DNA from: Chromera velia | Lineage: Eukaryota > Sar > Chromeraceae | Reading direction: 5' to 3' | Assembly (NCBI GenBank): GCA_018398765.1 | Contig: JAHBMJ010004128.1 | Span: forward strand, 30,001 to 83,340 | Length of the DNA: 53,340 bases | Shown: in pieces, positions 15,008 through 25,921 of the stretch | How positions within the stretch are numbered: the first letter of the stretch is position 1 | Layout of the letters: each line of letters starts with the position of its first letter | The notes under the pieces: generated by a model | Seen by the model: only the letters and a program-made list of their open reading frames with translations | The model's database searches: none | Told to the model about the DNA's origin: nothing | Translations under genes and position numbers: made by a program

Positions 15008-18000
15008 GAGAGGGAGAGAGAGACAGAGACAGAGACAGAGAAGAGAGGGGGGGGGGCGTTTCGGGCCCGTGAATCTTTCGTTCGCTCGACCTGTTGCTCC
15101 CCCTACTTGTTTGTTTCTATCTCCCTCCCCTCTTTCTTTCGCTCATCCTCCCCTTGGTTTCTTTCTGGCCTCCTGAAATAGGAGTCATCGGTACGCCGCC
15201 TCCGTTTCCAGATCAGCTCTTGTTTCCGTCGGCAGTTTGTTCTTTCAAACTGCTCTCTGTGAAACCTCAACGGAAGTGCAATTCACCTCACATGCCGAGA
15301 TGCCCTCTGACGCACGCACGGACCTCCTTCTTTTGAAGCACCCTGTGCACCATGTCCGCTTGACTGGTGACGGTGTAGCGCATCGGGGCGTTGAAGAGAG
15401 CCCACATGGAGGTCGGAAACGAAGTTCCTGCAGTCAGCAGAGATAATTAAGAGAAAAACAACAAACAGAAACAACAGAGAAAAGGGTTCACGAGTATCGG
15501 TGGCATGGTTTGAAAAAAAGTACCCATCTCATCACCAGCATGCGCCATTTCAGAGTCAGATGGAATAAATCAGCAGAGGAGCTAGAAGAGAGGAGCAATC
15601 AAGGAAGGACCACAGATACCACCCGACTCTCTCTATCCAGTGTAGTCAGCAGCCTGCGTGTGAGCGCATATGCCCGTTGTTTCAAGCCTGCTTGCTTCCC
15701 TTTGTTTTGTTTCCCATCAGGGCTCTCTTTTCCTCCCATTGTTTGCGCGCGCGCGCGTGTGTGTGTGTGAGAGAGAGGGGGGGGAAGAGAGAGCCTCAGT
15801 CTGACCTGAGTACTTCAGTTGTGGGTGATTGAGGAGATTCGATTGGAGGAACAGCCCCGCCTCCACTTCCTCTGGCACGATGCGCGGCGCCTCCTCCTTC
15901 AGAACAAAGCGGCCCAGTCCGAAGGCAAAGGTCTCGAGGTACTCAGCCCTGCTTGGAGGGGAAGAAGCTTGCTTAAGCGTCTCTGATAATACGAATCATG
16001 ATGACAAAAACGATAAGGAAGTCTCAACGTACTGAGGCCTGCGTGAACGGACTGGCAAAAGAATGAACCAGTGACATAATAGCAAAAACCATGAAAGAAT
16101 GCCTTTTCATCTCAAGCACACGGAAGGAAATGCGCCGTGATGCACGGACTCCCGCACACGGAATCCAGAAACACAAACACACAATCCTACGAGCAGACAT
16201 ATGCAGACCGCTTCTACAAGGCAGACGTGTATTGTCCTCTCGCATGAACAACCCAGCAAGCGAAGAAAGGTCTATCGCATGGGCGAAGAAAGGGATCTAC
16301 CCAGTGGGACAAAGAAGGACAGAAAGAAACAGACAAAGAGACACAGACAGATAGAGTGCATACGCGCCTCCTGATCGACCGAATGACAGAGCGACCATGC
16401 ATGAAAGAAACAAACACCTTCCTTCACGAGGGACCCGACAACCTCCACAAGAAGAGAAAAAGAGAAAGAGAGAGCGAGGTGAGTCCCGGCCAGGGAAGAG
16501 AGAGAGAGAGAGACAGAGACAGAGAGTCCCCGACCGACCATGAGACTGCACAGGGGTCCAGAGGGAACCTGCGTCTGTCCTCCTCTTGCATGCTCATGCT
16601 CATCGCCTTCAACTGCAGGGAAGGGAAGGGAAGGAAGAGAGAAGGGGGAAAGAGGAGGGCGGCCGTGACGGCGGAGGAGCAATTCCTTCCTTCGTTTCTT
16701 TCTCGTTCAGCAATCAAAAATAATTAAAAAAAAAGAGGGAAGAAGACATCAACAGACGAGCGAGCCAGCATCATTCAGAATTCTCCCTGGTTGCTGTTCT
16801 GTTACAAAAGACCTTTGTTTCATACATAGACAGGAAGCCACTGCGCCACAGACGAAAAACAAAAAAAAGACAAAAAGGTAAACGTATAGACAGGATGCAG
16901 GAGATGGCATATGATGGACAAACAGATCAAACCAGGCAAGGGAAATTAAGCTCTGTGGCAAGAGAGATGGAGAAAGGAAGAGAGGGGAGGGAGGATCTAC
17001 AGGGACATGCAGAGAGAAGCGGACGGCCGCATGCATGCACACATGTCTCTCTCGGGTCTTCTCCTCTCCTCTCTTCTCCTCCACTCGGCATCCATACTAC
17101 CTGATTCGTTTGGAAGAACCATTCCCGAGTGACGAAATGGGAGAACACAGCCTCGACAGCAGAGGACACTTTCCGAATTCTTCTCATCCCCCGGGCCTGC
17201 ACAGGCACAGGCACAGGCAGGCACACCGTATTCAATCAATCAATAAGCAAATGCAGACATAGAGCTCGATTTCAGATGATCTCACTCACTCACTCACTCA
17301 CTCACGCACACACTGATTCTGGCATTCAGTCATTCATTCATTCACGCCTTCACTCACTCGCGCACTAATTCTTTTGATCATCCATCATTTATGGATACAT
17401 TCCTCGAGCTGTCTGACTGCCTGCCTGCCTGACCCTTTTTTGGAAGAACCGGGACTGCGTGAGGAGTGCCGCCAGTTGCATGGCCTTGTGGGGCACGACG
17501 TTGTGAGCCGTCTGGAGGAGTGCGTGCACTGCCCAGGACTTGGTCAGCACGAAGGACGGCCGTCTGACCAGACGCTCAGAGGGGTTCAGACGAAAGAAGG
17601 GGAGCAGGATCTCCACACAGAGTCGCCACTGAAGGGGGTTGTCATGAGATGTACCCACCTGCATATGCATTTATTTTCATACAGATAAAATAAATGCATA
17701 CAAAATAAATAAAATAAAATGCATACATAGAGTCGCCACTGAAGGGGGTTGTCATAAGATGTACCCACCTGCAACAGGAAGAGAAACAGGCAGGGAGGTA
17801 TATGTGTATGTGGAGATGCAGGTACACTGTGTGCTGTTTGGGACAATCACTTTGGAGAAGTGCAAGTTGAGTGGTGCATGCTGCATACATTCTGCTGAGG
17901 GAGGGCGCCTTTGCATGGCCCATTCGATTCGAATCACATCTTCAGTTCTTAATTCTTGTCGGGGCTTTTCCTTTCTCTCTTTCACTGCATCGAGAGAGTG

Positions 18001-19416
18001 CTTTCTTTCTTGCTTTCTTTCTGCCCCTCAAATGTCTTTGGAGACTCAGAAAGAGGAAAGAGAGAGCGAGCCCCTTTGGAATCTGCAGCATCATCTGGAA
18101 GGAATCTGGATACCCACTCTCATTCACGCCAAACAAGAGACAGAGATGACGCACGCACGCATGCACGCACGCACGCACGGAGAGAGGAAACAAACCTGAA
18201 CAATACGCAAGGGTTGAGATGGACGCAGCGGCCTCTCCTTCATGAGCCACCAGGGTCCGGCCACTATAGCGTTGGCCACCAGGTCACAGGGGACGAGATC
18301 ACCCACCAAGTCCTGGTCACCTCTCACGACCTTCACAACACCTGCAAGCAGGGCAAATAAAGTTCTTTCACGCACTATGGCGGAACACAAATAAACGATG
18401 ATGCACATCCACTGCAGTCGACACTCCGGCGACACCCATCGGACGAAGGGACTCAAGGAAATATTTCCACACTCTCATCCTTCGCACCCTTCAAGAAAAA
18501 TTGTCTTTTGTTCAATTATGTTCCTTGGTACGCTTTCGTTATGTCTTTTGAAACGATAGAAAGACCACAAAGCCACACCAAAAGACGAAAGGCAAGACAG
18601 AACTTACCGAGGCTTGCTGTCAAGAAGAGCGCACCGGCAGCGCTGACGGTATCCACCCACCCTGCCATCGGCAGCTTTGTGCAACAGCCCACGATGGAAG
18701 GGCGCAAGATTAACAAAGGAAAAGTTGAGCCTTGTTGCGGAGGCATGGGAAGGCAGGAAACGTCTCCTCCCGCAGCTCTGAGGGCCTGTTCTGAGGAGAA
18801 AGTGCCTTGGAGTGCATGGGACAGCAGCACTTCGGTGAGTGCCTTGGAGAGGGTGTAAGAATTAGGCCATCCCCTGAGGTCGTCTTCCTTCCTCACTGCC
18901 CGCTTCCGCTGCTTCTCCCCTTCTCCAGCAACCTCCAGCAGGAACTCCTGCAGGCAGTTTTTTTTCCATACAGTTTTTTTTTCTGTATTTATTGAATTCA
19001 TTTCTGTATGCACACTTCTCCAGCAAGCTCCAGCAGGAACTCCTGCAGGCAGTTTTTTTTCCATACAGTTTTTTTTTCTGTATTTATTTAATTCATTTCT
19101 GTATGCACACTTCTCCAGCAAGCTCCAGCAGGAACTCCTGCAGGTAGTGCACGGGACAAGAGCATGGATAGAAGCGGGCGTTTTTTCTCCCAATAAAATA
19201 AAGAATCAGGAGAAGAGCACCAGGAAAGGAGAGAAGAGAAGAGGCGTGGATGAACATCACCGAGTGCCAGACAGACAGACGAAAAAGAATAAGACGAAAC
19301 ACGACAGAAAGACTCACATAAGGATCGAAAGGAAGTTCCACCAGCTTCTCTTCCAATGGGTTCTCTTTCCCTCTGCAATTGGGCACCCCACACGCACACA
19401 CGCACACACACACACA

Positions 19417-19454
<38 letters not shown>

Positions 19455-21569
19455 CACACACACACACACGCACACACACATGGATGGATGGATGCAGACA
19501 CATAGAGAGACAAACAGGCAGACAAACAAACAGCCGCACGCTGTCGAGGCTCTCGTCCAATACCGAGTCAGCAAATCTCTCTTCAGTTCATCGTCAAGAA
19601 GAAAAAAAAGGACCACCACCTCTGCCTGCATGGACCCACAGGATGAATGTAGACAGAAAGACAGAAAAGAAGAAGAAGGGAAATCAAACGACTCCTTCCC
19701 CCCTGCCATGCCACCCAACCTACAGATTGATTGACTGATGCAAAAAAACACTTCGAAGTCTCCTTCCAAGGACGCTTTCCTTCAACGCGAAAGGGAAGGG
19801 AGGACGCAAACATGCAGTTGGAATCAGCGTGCCGTTCCTTCCCCTCCTTTCCTGTCACTGCACGCATGGGCGCACCAACCAATCAAACAATCAGCCAGCC
19901 AACCGACCGACGAACCCAGGCGTGTGTGCGTTGACGTAGCAGGTTGACACGTGCACCATCGCTTTCAGTGCACGGCAGCATTGCGCCTGCAGATCCATAC
20001 AGAAACAGACAGAGAGATCGACCAGTCACTCACCCTCACAGTTTCCCCTCCCCCGTGGAGACAGAACACGACAGGACCCCCCATATGCGAAGAAGAGTCT
20101 TCTTCGTTCGTACGCGGGGCATACCAGAGAACCGAAAGTATTTATTAATACTCGCACAGACATAATTACGAAGCAAGAAACGGAATCTGAGATGCACGAT
20201 GACCCACACTCTCTGGTTCAGATCAGGGATTTTCGCATCATTCCAACACATGGAAAGTTATGAACAATTCAGGCAAACAGAACACACGACCAGACCGACC
20301 GACCGACCGACCAGATGGAAGACGCGCAAAGTACCCCAGACGTTGATGCTCACTGCATCTGCGATGGGAGCGGTGAACACGATACTCGCAGCACAGTGAA
20401 TAATGACAGTGGTCTCCTCTGTCACCCGTCTCCAATCCTCCTCGGAGAGCCCTATTCTCGGCTGCAGTCAGTCAGTCAGTCAGACAGTCATTGATCACGT
20501 AGACCGCTAGTCATTGAACCTGTCAGCACTTTTCATTCAAACAGTCGGTTGGACAGGCAGTCCTCCGTCCTCTCGCGTTGTCGGTCTTTTTCCTCCCATC
20601 TCTTCCTTCCTCGAGAGCATGTGTGAGCACGAGGGTGGGAATTTCTTTTCGTTCTGTGGATTTGTCTGGTTTTCTCCCTGTTCTCCTGCTCTGTCCTTCC
20701 TTCCGGTTCTCGCTGTCTCTTGCGCGTCTGACAGCCTCCTCATCTATCAGACAGACAAAGACGGACGCACAAACAAACCCCACGTGGGTGGGTACACTCA
20801 CAGACAGACCTTGAGAAGATCCCCTGCCACAGGCTCCACCACAGAGAGGAACGCCCGGTCGAATGTCTCCTCGCTCCCCCCCTTCAATTTCCTCAGAGGG
20901 TCAAAGGCTTCGGAGAGAAGGACGTCAGAACGGAAGCGCTCCAGCGCCCCCTCCCGACCCGAAAGGGCGGCCGTCTCCTGAAATGACATCGTCGGATCAA
21001 ATTCACGTATCGTAACCGCAACATCCGGCTATTCAATGCCTTGCAGCTCTACAGACTTTGGAAAGCAGGGCCGTCTCCTGAAACTACACGGGCAGGCAGA
21101 CAGACAAGCACCGGGAGAGGCTGAAGGGAAAACGCGCAGTCAGCGTCCATTCTCATTACTTTCTGAACATCCCTTCACCTTGATTCCAGATAGGCTGATT
21201 CTACGAGGTGCAGTCTCTCCCTTCTAATCGACTGGATTCGGAAGGGGGCAAACATGCCGTCTCCTCCAACCGAGCACGGCCTGCAAAGGGACCCCCCCCC
21301 TCAGCAAGCCACACAGAAGACTTACCGGCACCCGAATGAGCGCAAAGATTTTCCGCACCGGGCAGCATCGGAGAATTTTCTCCAGCACAACCTGCAAGCA
21401 CAACGAATCAACAATACACGCGCGCAGAGAGGACAGACGGAGTGTGCAGACGTGCAGACTGAAAGTCAGTCACCCCTCGATGCACTTCTTTACCCACCTT
21501 GCCTACGAATCCAGAGCAGCCTGTGATGAGGACCGTTTGGTCCTTGTAGAATCCGGCCACCCCTGTCAT
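4885..21569 (-). CDS. FARAT: Bifunctional fatty acyl-CoA reductase / DHAP acyltransferase (FARAT-like)
   Basis: About 33 exons over 16.7 kb encode some 1,300 residues. The N-terminal half is a fatty acyl-CoA reductase (NADPH-dependent, acyl-CoA to fatty alcohol). The C-terminal half is a PlsC-type acyltransferase of the GNPAT family (acyl-CoA + DHAP to acyl-DHAP). Both products are needed for the first ether-lipid precursor, and a protein with this fusion is known from Tetrahymena. Frame is kept through nearly all junctions, including across the domain linker (exons 15806-15948 and 15324-15427), so this is one gene. The start is ATG at 21569, giving MTGVAGFYKDQTVLITG, the usual FAR N-terminus. 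The 3' end is uncertain: the last exon I place is 4885-4925 and no stop or peroxisomal signal is assigned. Exon 24 start (about 9504) and exon 8213-8273 are ambiguous. Confidence 0.88.
5871..6143. repeat. CT/CA composite microsatellite
   Basis: Alternating (CT)n and (CA)n blocks inside a FARAT intron. Long open frames here (such as a TH-repeat polypeptide) are artefacts of the dinucleotide repeats. Confidence 0.9.
9661..9795. repeat. CA/GA/CAGA microsatellite
   Basis: (CA)n followed by (GA)n, a CAGA block and a GAGAGAGG array, within a FARAT intron. Confidence 0.9.
13705..13774. repeat. CAGA tetranucleotide array next to a splice donor
   Basis: On the gene's sense strand this is a (GTCTGTCA)-type array that starts directly at the donor of exon 13785-13966 (GTCAGTCTGT). 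Confidence 0.85.
17619..17773 (-). repeat. Tandem duplication with hairpin at the 3' splice site of FARAT exon 9
   Basis: Two copies of a 45-bp segment (17619-17663 and 17729-17773, one mismatch, period 110 bp) each hold an acceptor CAG followed by GTGGGTACATC, the start of exon 9. Between them is AT-rich DNA with a perfect 13-bp inverted repeat, ATGCATTTATTTT, around a 9-nt loop CATACAGAT. Exon 9 must start at 17658 to stay in frame. Starting at 17768 would keep 110 nt and shift the frame. Because each copy reads CAG|GTGGGT, the upstream copy can serve as both an acceptor and a donor. Confidence 0.85.
18921..19144 (-). repeat. Threefold tandem duplication with hairpins at the 3' splice site of FARAT exon 7
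   Basis: A 95-bp unit (starts 18921, 19016, 19111) is present in two full copies plus a 34-bp third copy. The shared 34 bp spans the acceptor CTGCAG and the first 27 nt of exon 7. The other 61 bp is AT-rich and contains CATACAG...CTGTATG inverted repeats, with an inner ATACAG/CTGTAT pair around nine T/A. Only the acceptor ending at 18948 continues the FAR frame. The two upstream acceptors lead quickly to an in-frame TGA. Confidence 0.87.
19389..19481. repeat. CA microsatellite
   Basis: (CA)n with CG and CT interruptions, just inside the acceptor end of the intron before FARAT exon 6. Confidence 0.85.
20967..21085 (-). repeat. Possible decayed acceptor duplication upstream of FARAT exon 3
   Basis: A 15-bp match, GGCCGTCTCCTGAAA, occurs at the exon 3 acceptor (20969-20983) and again about 100 bp upstream in the intron (near 21070). 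In sense it reads TTTCAG|GAGACGGCC, so an acceptor plus exon start is repeated, but no hairpin is visible between the copies. Confidence 0.45.
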
Positions 21570-22866
21570 AGGAAGGAACACAGACCCCTGTCGCGTCAGG
21601 TGGATGCCCGTCCGAAGTTCACGCTCAGTGTGATTGTCTCTGAATTTCTTCACTTGAACAGCTGCACTTTGGCAGCAGAAAAATATGGCCTGGATTTGCT
21701 TGTGAAGCGCATGTGCACATTCGAGCATGCAGTCTGTGCAGCTGCACCTGTATGAAGCTGCAGAGGAGCTGGAGGGCTTGCAAGTTACAAGACCCCTGTG
21801 GATCCCTGTTGTGGCAGCTTCGTGATGTCATGCACCTCAATTTGCAAGGAGCTTCGGGATGCTTCGGGAGACGAGAGGCGCGTGCACGCGCGCGTACGCG
21901 CATGGTCCCCCCGCGGGACCGGCCGCGTCCGCGCATGGCCCGGGCCGGCCTAGCTCGAATCGAATCAACTCACGATCAGAGACGAGGAAAAGAATCAAGT
22001 GTTGCGAGAGTGAACCTTCAAAAGTTCCGATCAGAGCAGGCGCATCCGCACGTGTAGGTGAGGTTTCAAGTGTTGCTTGAATTAAGGTCAGACACTTGAA
22101 CAATTGACCGTCGGTCTGAGCAAATCGTCCTCCATTTTGCTTCAAGGTGAGCACTTCACGGAGTCCCCCTGCACTTCTCGCTGACTGGATGCCTGAGCGG
22201 CTGGAATGCATGGGTCGAGCACGTCCTCTCAGCTTGTGTGTCTGTATTTTCATATATGTATATATCCCCGACGGCATTCAATTGCATCTGCACGGCATTG
22301 CTCCTGCATCTGGGAGCTTTACATATATATGTGACTTGCGAGGAGTGCAGGGGACACCCATACAAGCAAGGAGCCGTCATCTTGACAGGAGGGGTAAAGC
22401 GTGCGAATGGTGCTCATGTGTCAGGCAGAGAGGTGCAAGCACGTCGTTGGATTGAGAAGATGCATGCAAGAAATTTTGCTTCTGCACGGTGGAGAATGCA
22501 TGGTGTTTGTCTGCAACAGTCCGGGTGCGAGTCAGCACCATATATGCATACTGCATGCATTCGATGACACAGACATAAATTGTGACCCCTACATAACCTG
22601 AACTTTGTTCGCAGCTCAGTTGTGACGCGTTCTGTGGCTGTTTTGAAGGTCAGCGTCCATTTACTCCTTCGCATTTCTGTTTTGAATAGTATCAGTGCCG
22701 CAGAACAGTCAAGCAAAATAAGGGATGATGCACGCTTCCTGCTTTCAACTTTTTGCAAGAGGTCGAATATTCCGTTGCCGTAGTTCCTTTGAAATTTGCA
22801 TTCGGTGTGAATTTGTCGTCCTCTTGAAAACTTTATGCGTGTCCGGCGTCTCTCCTTAATTGTCAG
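21570..22866. other. Divergent intergenic region between FARAT and the ATPase-like gene
   Basis: It is not AT-rich, unlike the convergent spacers. It holds a GC/CpG-rich block at about 21865-21960 and two TGCATGCA palindromes (22461 and 22552). Short open frames have no recognisable coding character. It should contain both promoters. I cannot place a TATA box or transcription start. Confidence 0.55.
21865..21960. promoter_or_regulatory. GC-rich CpG block, candidate bidirectional promoter core
   Basis: Dense CpG with GCGCGTGCACGCGC-type palindromes and CCCGGGCC, about 300 bp upstream of the FARAT ATG and in the gap shared with the plus-strand gene. Promoter function is inferred only from position and composition. 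Confidence 0.3.
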
Positions 22867-24563
22867 ACTTGCGTGACGTTGTTCCAGTTCGGCAAGCTAG
22901 CTGGTCGGATCTGACGGTCCCATTCTTGCAAGGTGTTTATGCAGGAATAATAATGCAGATTGCACTTGGGTTCTTCACGTTTTTCACTGTTTTTCGAGAG
23001 GGGACCGGGTTTCATCTTGTCTCTCGTCCCCATTCACTCGTCCCCCCGACCAGGCTGGCGGTGGGCGCTGGACACGGGCCTTCTTCCAATCCCCTTCCAC
23101 CTGCGATCGAGGGAAGGTGGAAGGGGACGCCAGAGCTCCGCTTCCCTTTCCACGAGGGAACCCGAAAGTGCCTCAATATCCATGTCAAAGATCGCCCGAC
23201 TGGATGTGTTTTGGTTCTGTACGGCAAGAAGCAGGTGGGCAAGAGGCGTCTGGTGGAAGAGGCAGTAGAGAAATGGAGGAAGGATGGACGCCTGGTGGTA
23301 GAGGTGGACCTCGAGGAGGTGAAAGAAGAAGACCTCAACGGTGAGAGGCTTCCGGAAGTCTTCTGGAGTCAGTACTGGCTGGCTTCTCAGGAGAAGCTGA
23401 AGGAAAAGGGGGGTGTCTACATGCAGACTTTCCTTGAAGGGTTGCTGAGAGCCCTGTGGAAAGCGGCTGGTTTTGACTTAGTCGCGTATCAGCGCTTAGA
23501 GAATCAGTTTCACGTCATGCGCCAAGTGTGGGAGCTCTCCGATCCAGATTTCGAGGAGAAATATGGCAAGGCAAAGGATCGGGACAGAGAGGTTAGGGTC
23601 TTTGCACACGAGCTCGGTGGTCGTCAGCAGCTGACAGCCGAGTAGGCCATTGGTGTGATTGGGCGTGTGATTCGAAAGTTCGCTCCTGTATTTAAAGAGA
23701 CAGCGAGAAAGCGAGAGACAGACGAAGAAAACGTTGCAGCCTGTGTCTGCGCTGCGCTTGTGGATGTCTTAGAAGAGAAAGCGGTGGCCGAGTCCGACAC
23801 GGAAGAGGCCCCAGTGTTGGTCGTGCGGGGTGTCGAGCGTGTGACGCTAACTCCGGCAGCGAAGACAGTGTTCGATGCATTGTGTTGGCGCCTTGTGTAC
23901 CGGCAGGACAGGGACGAAAATGTGCCGGTGGTCATGGATTTGTCTGGGGAGCCGTGCGACGGACGATTTTTTTTGAAAGTCATACAGAAGAGGCCTAATT
24001 CATTCCTTGAGTGGGAGGTGAAGGAACTGTCTGAAGAGGAAGGCCGGAAAGTGCTTGTTGAAGAATTGCAGATCTTCACGAGCGATGAATGGCAGACGTT
24101 GTGGAAAGCGGTTGGGGGGCACGTTGACGAACTTGTTGAGATTCATAATCTGCTGAGAGGGGGGATGACACTTCAAAATGCCTTGAATACGAAGGTCAAC
24201 AGGGCAGTCGCTTTTCTGCGATCTGTGTTGTTCAGGCTTGAAGGACCCGACTATGAGGAAATTTTGAGCGACAATTCGGAAAGTCGCAGTGAGAGAGACG
24301 TGGCACCACTCGAAATGCAGTTGTTCGAGACACGCATGAGCGTCTTGCATCTTTTGCAGAAGAGTGACTTCATTTTGTCGTGTGAAAAAACAAATGAAAT
24401 AACATACGTAGTCGTGAGCTATCTCTTGAAGCAAAATGTTCTTTTCCATACCTTCGCATTGCCTGGCCCTTCGTTAAGTCATGAGATTCCTCAAAGTCAG
24501 CTTCTGAGAACTGCAATGGAGGTGCTCTGTGAAGCATATCCCGAAAAACAAGTCCAGCGTTGA
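22867..24563 (+). CDS. P-loop (STAND/AAA-like) ATPase-related protein with an in-frame TAG
   Basis: One frame is open from 22867 to 24563 except for a TAG at 23643-23645. Visible parts are a hydrophobic segment, GVYAGIIMQIALGFFTFFTV (about 22932-22991), then VLVLYGKKQVGKRRLVEEA, which resembles Walker A of archaeal-type STAND ATPases but has Arg where Ser/Thr is expected. Next come VLVVRGVERV (Walker B position, acidic pair missing) and VPVVMDLSG (sensor-like). Helical, acidic sequence follows to the stop at 24561. The TAG may be a disabling mutation, or it may lie in a 54-nt phase-0 intron (23592-23645, GTTAGG...GAGTAG). The start is unclear: a likely acceptor ends at 22866, so an upstream exon may exist; the first in-frame ATG is 22953. 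ATP binding is doubtful given the degenerate motifs. Confidence 0.6.
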
Positions 24564-25321
24564 CTTTGATGACTGATGGCCCAATGATGGAGCGTGTGCA
24601 GTAAAAATATGTCGGTGAATTGCAAGCAACTTGTAATTGAAAGCACCTTTCGATGGATTCATAATGTCATAAACCTAGTCATAAACCCTGGCATAAACCA
24701 TGTATACATACAATAATTTCAAAGTAGGTCATCTGGTCAATGGCCGTAATCCATCGGAATTCATCAAATCAAAATCCTAGAAGGTTCAAGTTACATATAT
24801 GCATGCATCTGTTTGAACAAAAATGAAAAAATCTGAATAAGCACTAGAGTAAACATTAAAAAATATTAACTAAAATATTAAAACTTGAAACTATACTAAG
24901 TAGATTAAAAGTCACATGTTGAAGCCTGCCCTTATACAAAAAATTGTAGAAATCGTTGCCATCGTTAGGAAATCTGATATCTCTGGGAAATCTAATTTCA
25001 TTGATTTAAAATTGATTTAAATTATTTTTGAATTTATAGTATTCAATTTAGAAATTCATGAAAATGCTTTATACATATACAGAGATTTCACTTTTCTACG
25101 TTTAGTCTAGCGCTTAGCAAATAATAGCAATGCGTTCAGGTAGACATTCATCATAATTTATATTATAATTTGCTAATCGCACTAGTAATCGCATCATTTC
25201 TCAAAGGGTCATAAGCCTCCCAAGCTTCCTAAAGTTTTTTATCTCATATCAAGTGCAGAAATCCTCATAACGCCCGAGCCTGCCTGCATCTCGATCTTTT
25301 GCCACCGCAGCATGAGCAGCA
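24564..25321. other. AT-rich spacer between convergent genes
   Basis: Strongly AT-rich, with small repeats of CATAAACC. No coding segment, and no copy of the 41-bp element found in the other convergent spacers. Confidence 0.6.
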
Positions 25322-25635
25322 TCAGCCACATTTCCAAACGAGCAGTGAGAGGTTCGCGACCGAGAAGTAGAGGTAGCATTTTGTCTCGTGCGTGACGTAA
25401 GACCCGAACTGTGCGCCCACAATCACCTGCAGAAGCTCAACATCGATAAACAGATTGTAATCGTTTCGTGCAGCAGCATCGACAAAGAACTCTTGCCATT
25501 CAAATGCTTCCGTTGAGGTGCGCACGAGTGGGGACTGGAAGTGAAAGACATCAGGGGAAAGACATCAAGGTGTCCAAGTGGCGTCCAAGTGAGCTTTCTG
25601 AAAACACATAGATGCAGTACACACACACACACACG

Positions 25636-25670
<35 letters not shown>

Positions 25671-25672
25671 CG

Positions 25673-25706
<34 letters not shown>

Positions 25707-25889
25707 GGTTCGTAGGAGACAAACAGACAGACTTCTAAATCCTTTTGCAAACAGCAAACAAACAAACACACAGACAGACAGACAGACAGCGGGCCAAACA
25801 AACAGTTCTGGAAAGAAACAAACAGTCCTTTGTTTTTTTTTTTTCTCTTTCCCCCTCCTCTTCTTTTCATGCACATAGGAAAGAAAGAA

Positions 25890-25921
<32 letters not shown>

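Larger units (their letters stand above)
4885..15948 (-). other. Acyltransferase half of the fusion: exons 12 to end
   Basis: Exons: 15806-15948, 15324-15427, 14686-14934, 14432-14490, 13785-13966, 13331-13418, 12991-13064, 12596-12654, 12198-12272, 11867-11913, 10742-11282, 10181-10387, 9439-about 9504, 9128-9255, 8213-8273 (frame uncertain), 7894-7933, 7543-7578, 7036-7071, 6909-6938, 6515-6691, 5306-5395, 4885-4925. The four acyltransferase motifs are intact: HRSYLD (HxxxxD), GAFFIRR, FLEGTRSRTG and VPISISYERILE. A GNPAT-type C-terminal region follows, with YRNALVPLF, FLSRLFSKEW and SLKFGLDAFVDLGVLE. Exon 10742-11282 inserts a Ser/Pro-rich, probably disordered stretch of about 120 residues absent from typical GNPAT. 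Confidence 0.82.
16539..21569 (-). other. FAR half of the fusion: exons 1-11
   Basis: Exons: 21498-21569, 21326-21391, 20810-20977, 20312-20461, 19916-19986, 19318-19372, 18608-18947, 18196-18341, 17434-17658, 17101-17196, 16539-16612. Visible motifs in order are the Rossmann loop TGCSGFVGK (residues about 16-24), IIHCAASIVF (about 122-131), MVHVSTCYVNAHTPG, LPFDPY, the catalytic YxxxK in WPNSYTLSKALTE, and LRPSIVGCCTKLPMAGWVD. The FAR C-terminal domain follows, with HFVTREWFFQ and EEDRRRFPLDP. Exon 12 (15806-15948) finishes it with YLETFAFGLGRFVLKEE. All catalytic elements are present, so the reductase should be active. Confidence 0.9.

Noticed and set aside
25427-25525. N-terminal extension of LC8 exon 4 (open frame upstream of VIVGAQFG)
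   Set aside because: The LC8 family continues from PTW directly to VIVG, an acceptor sits exactly at 25426, and the extension matches nothing.
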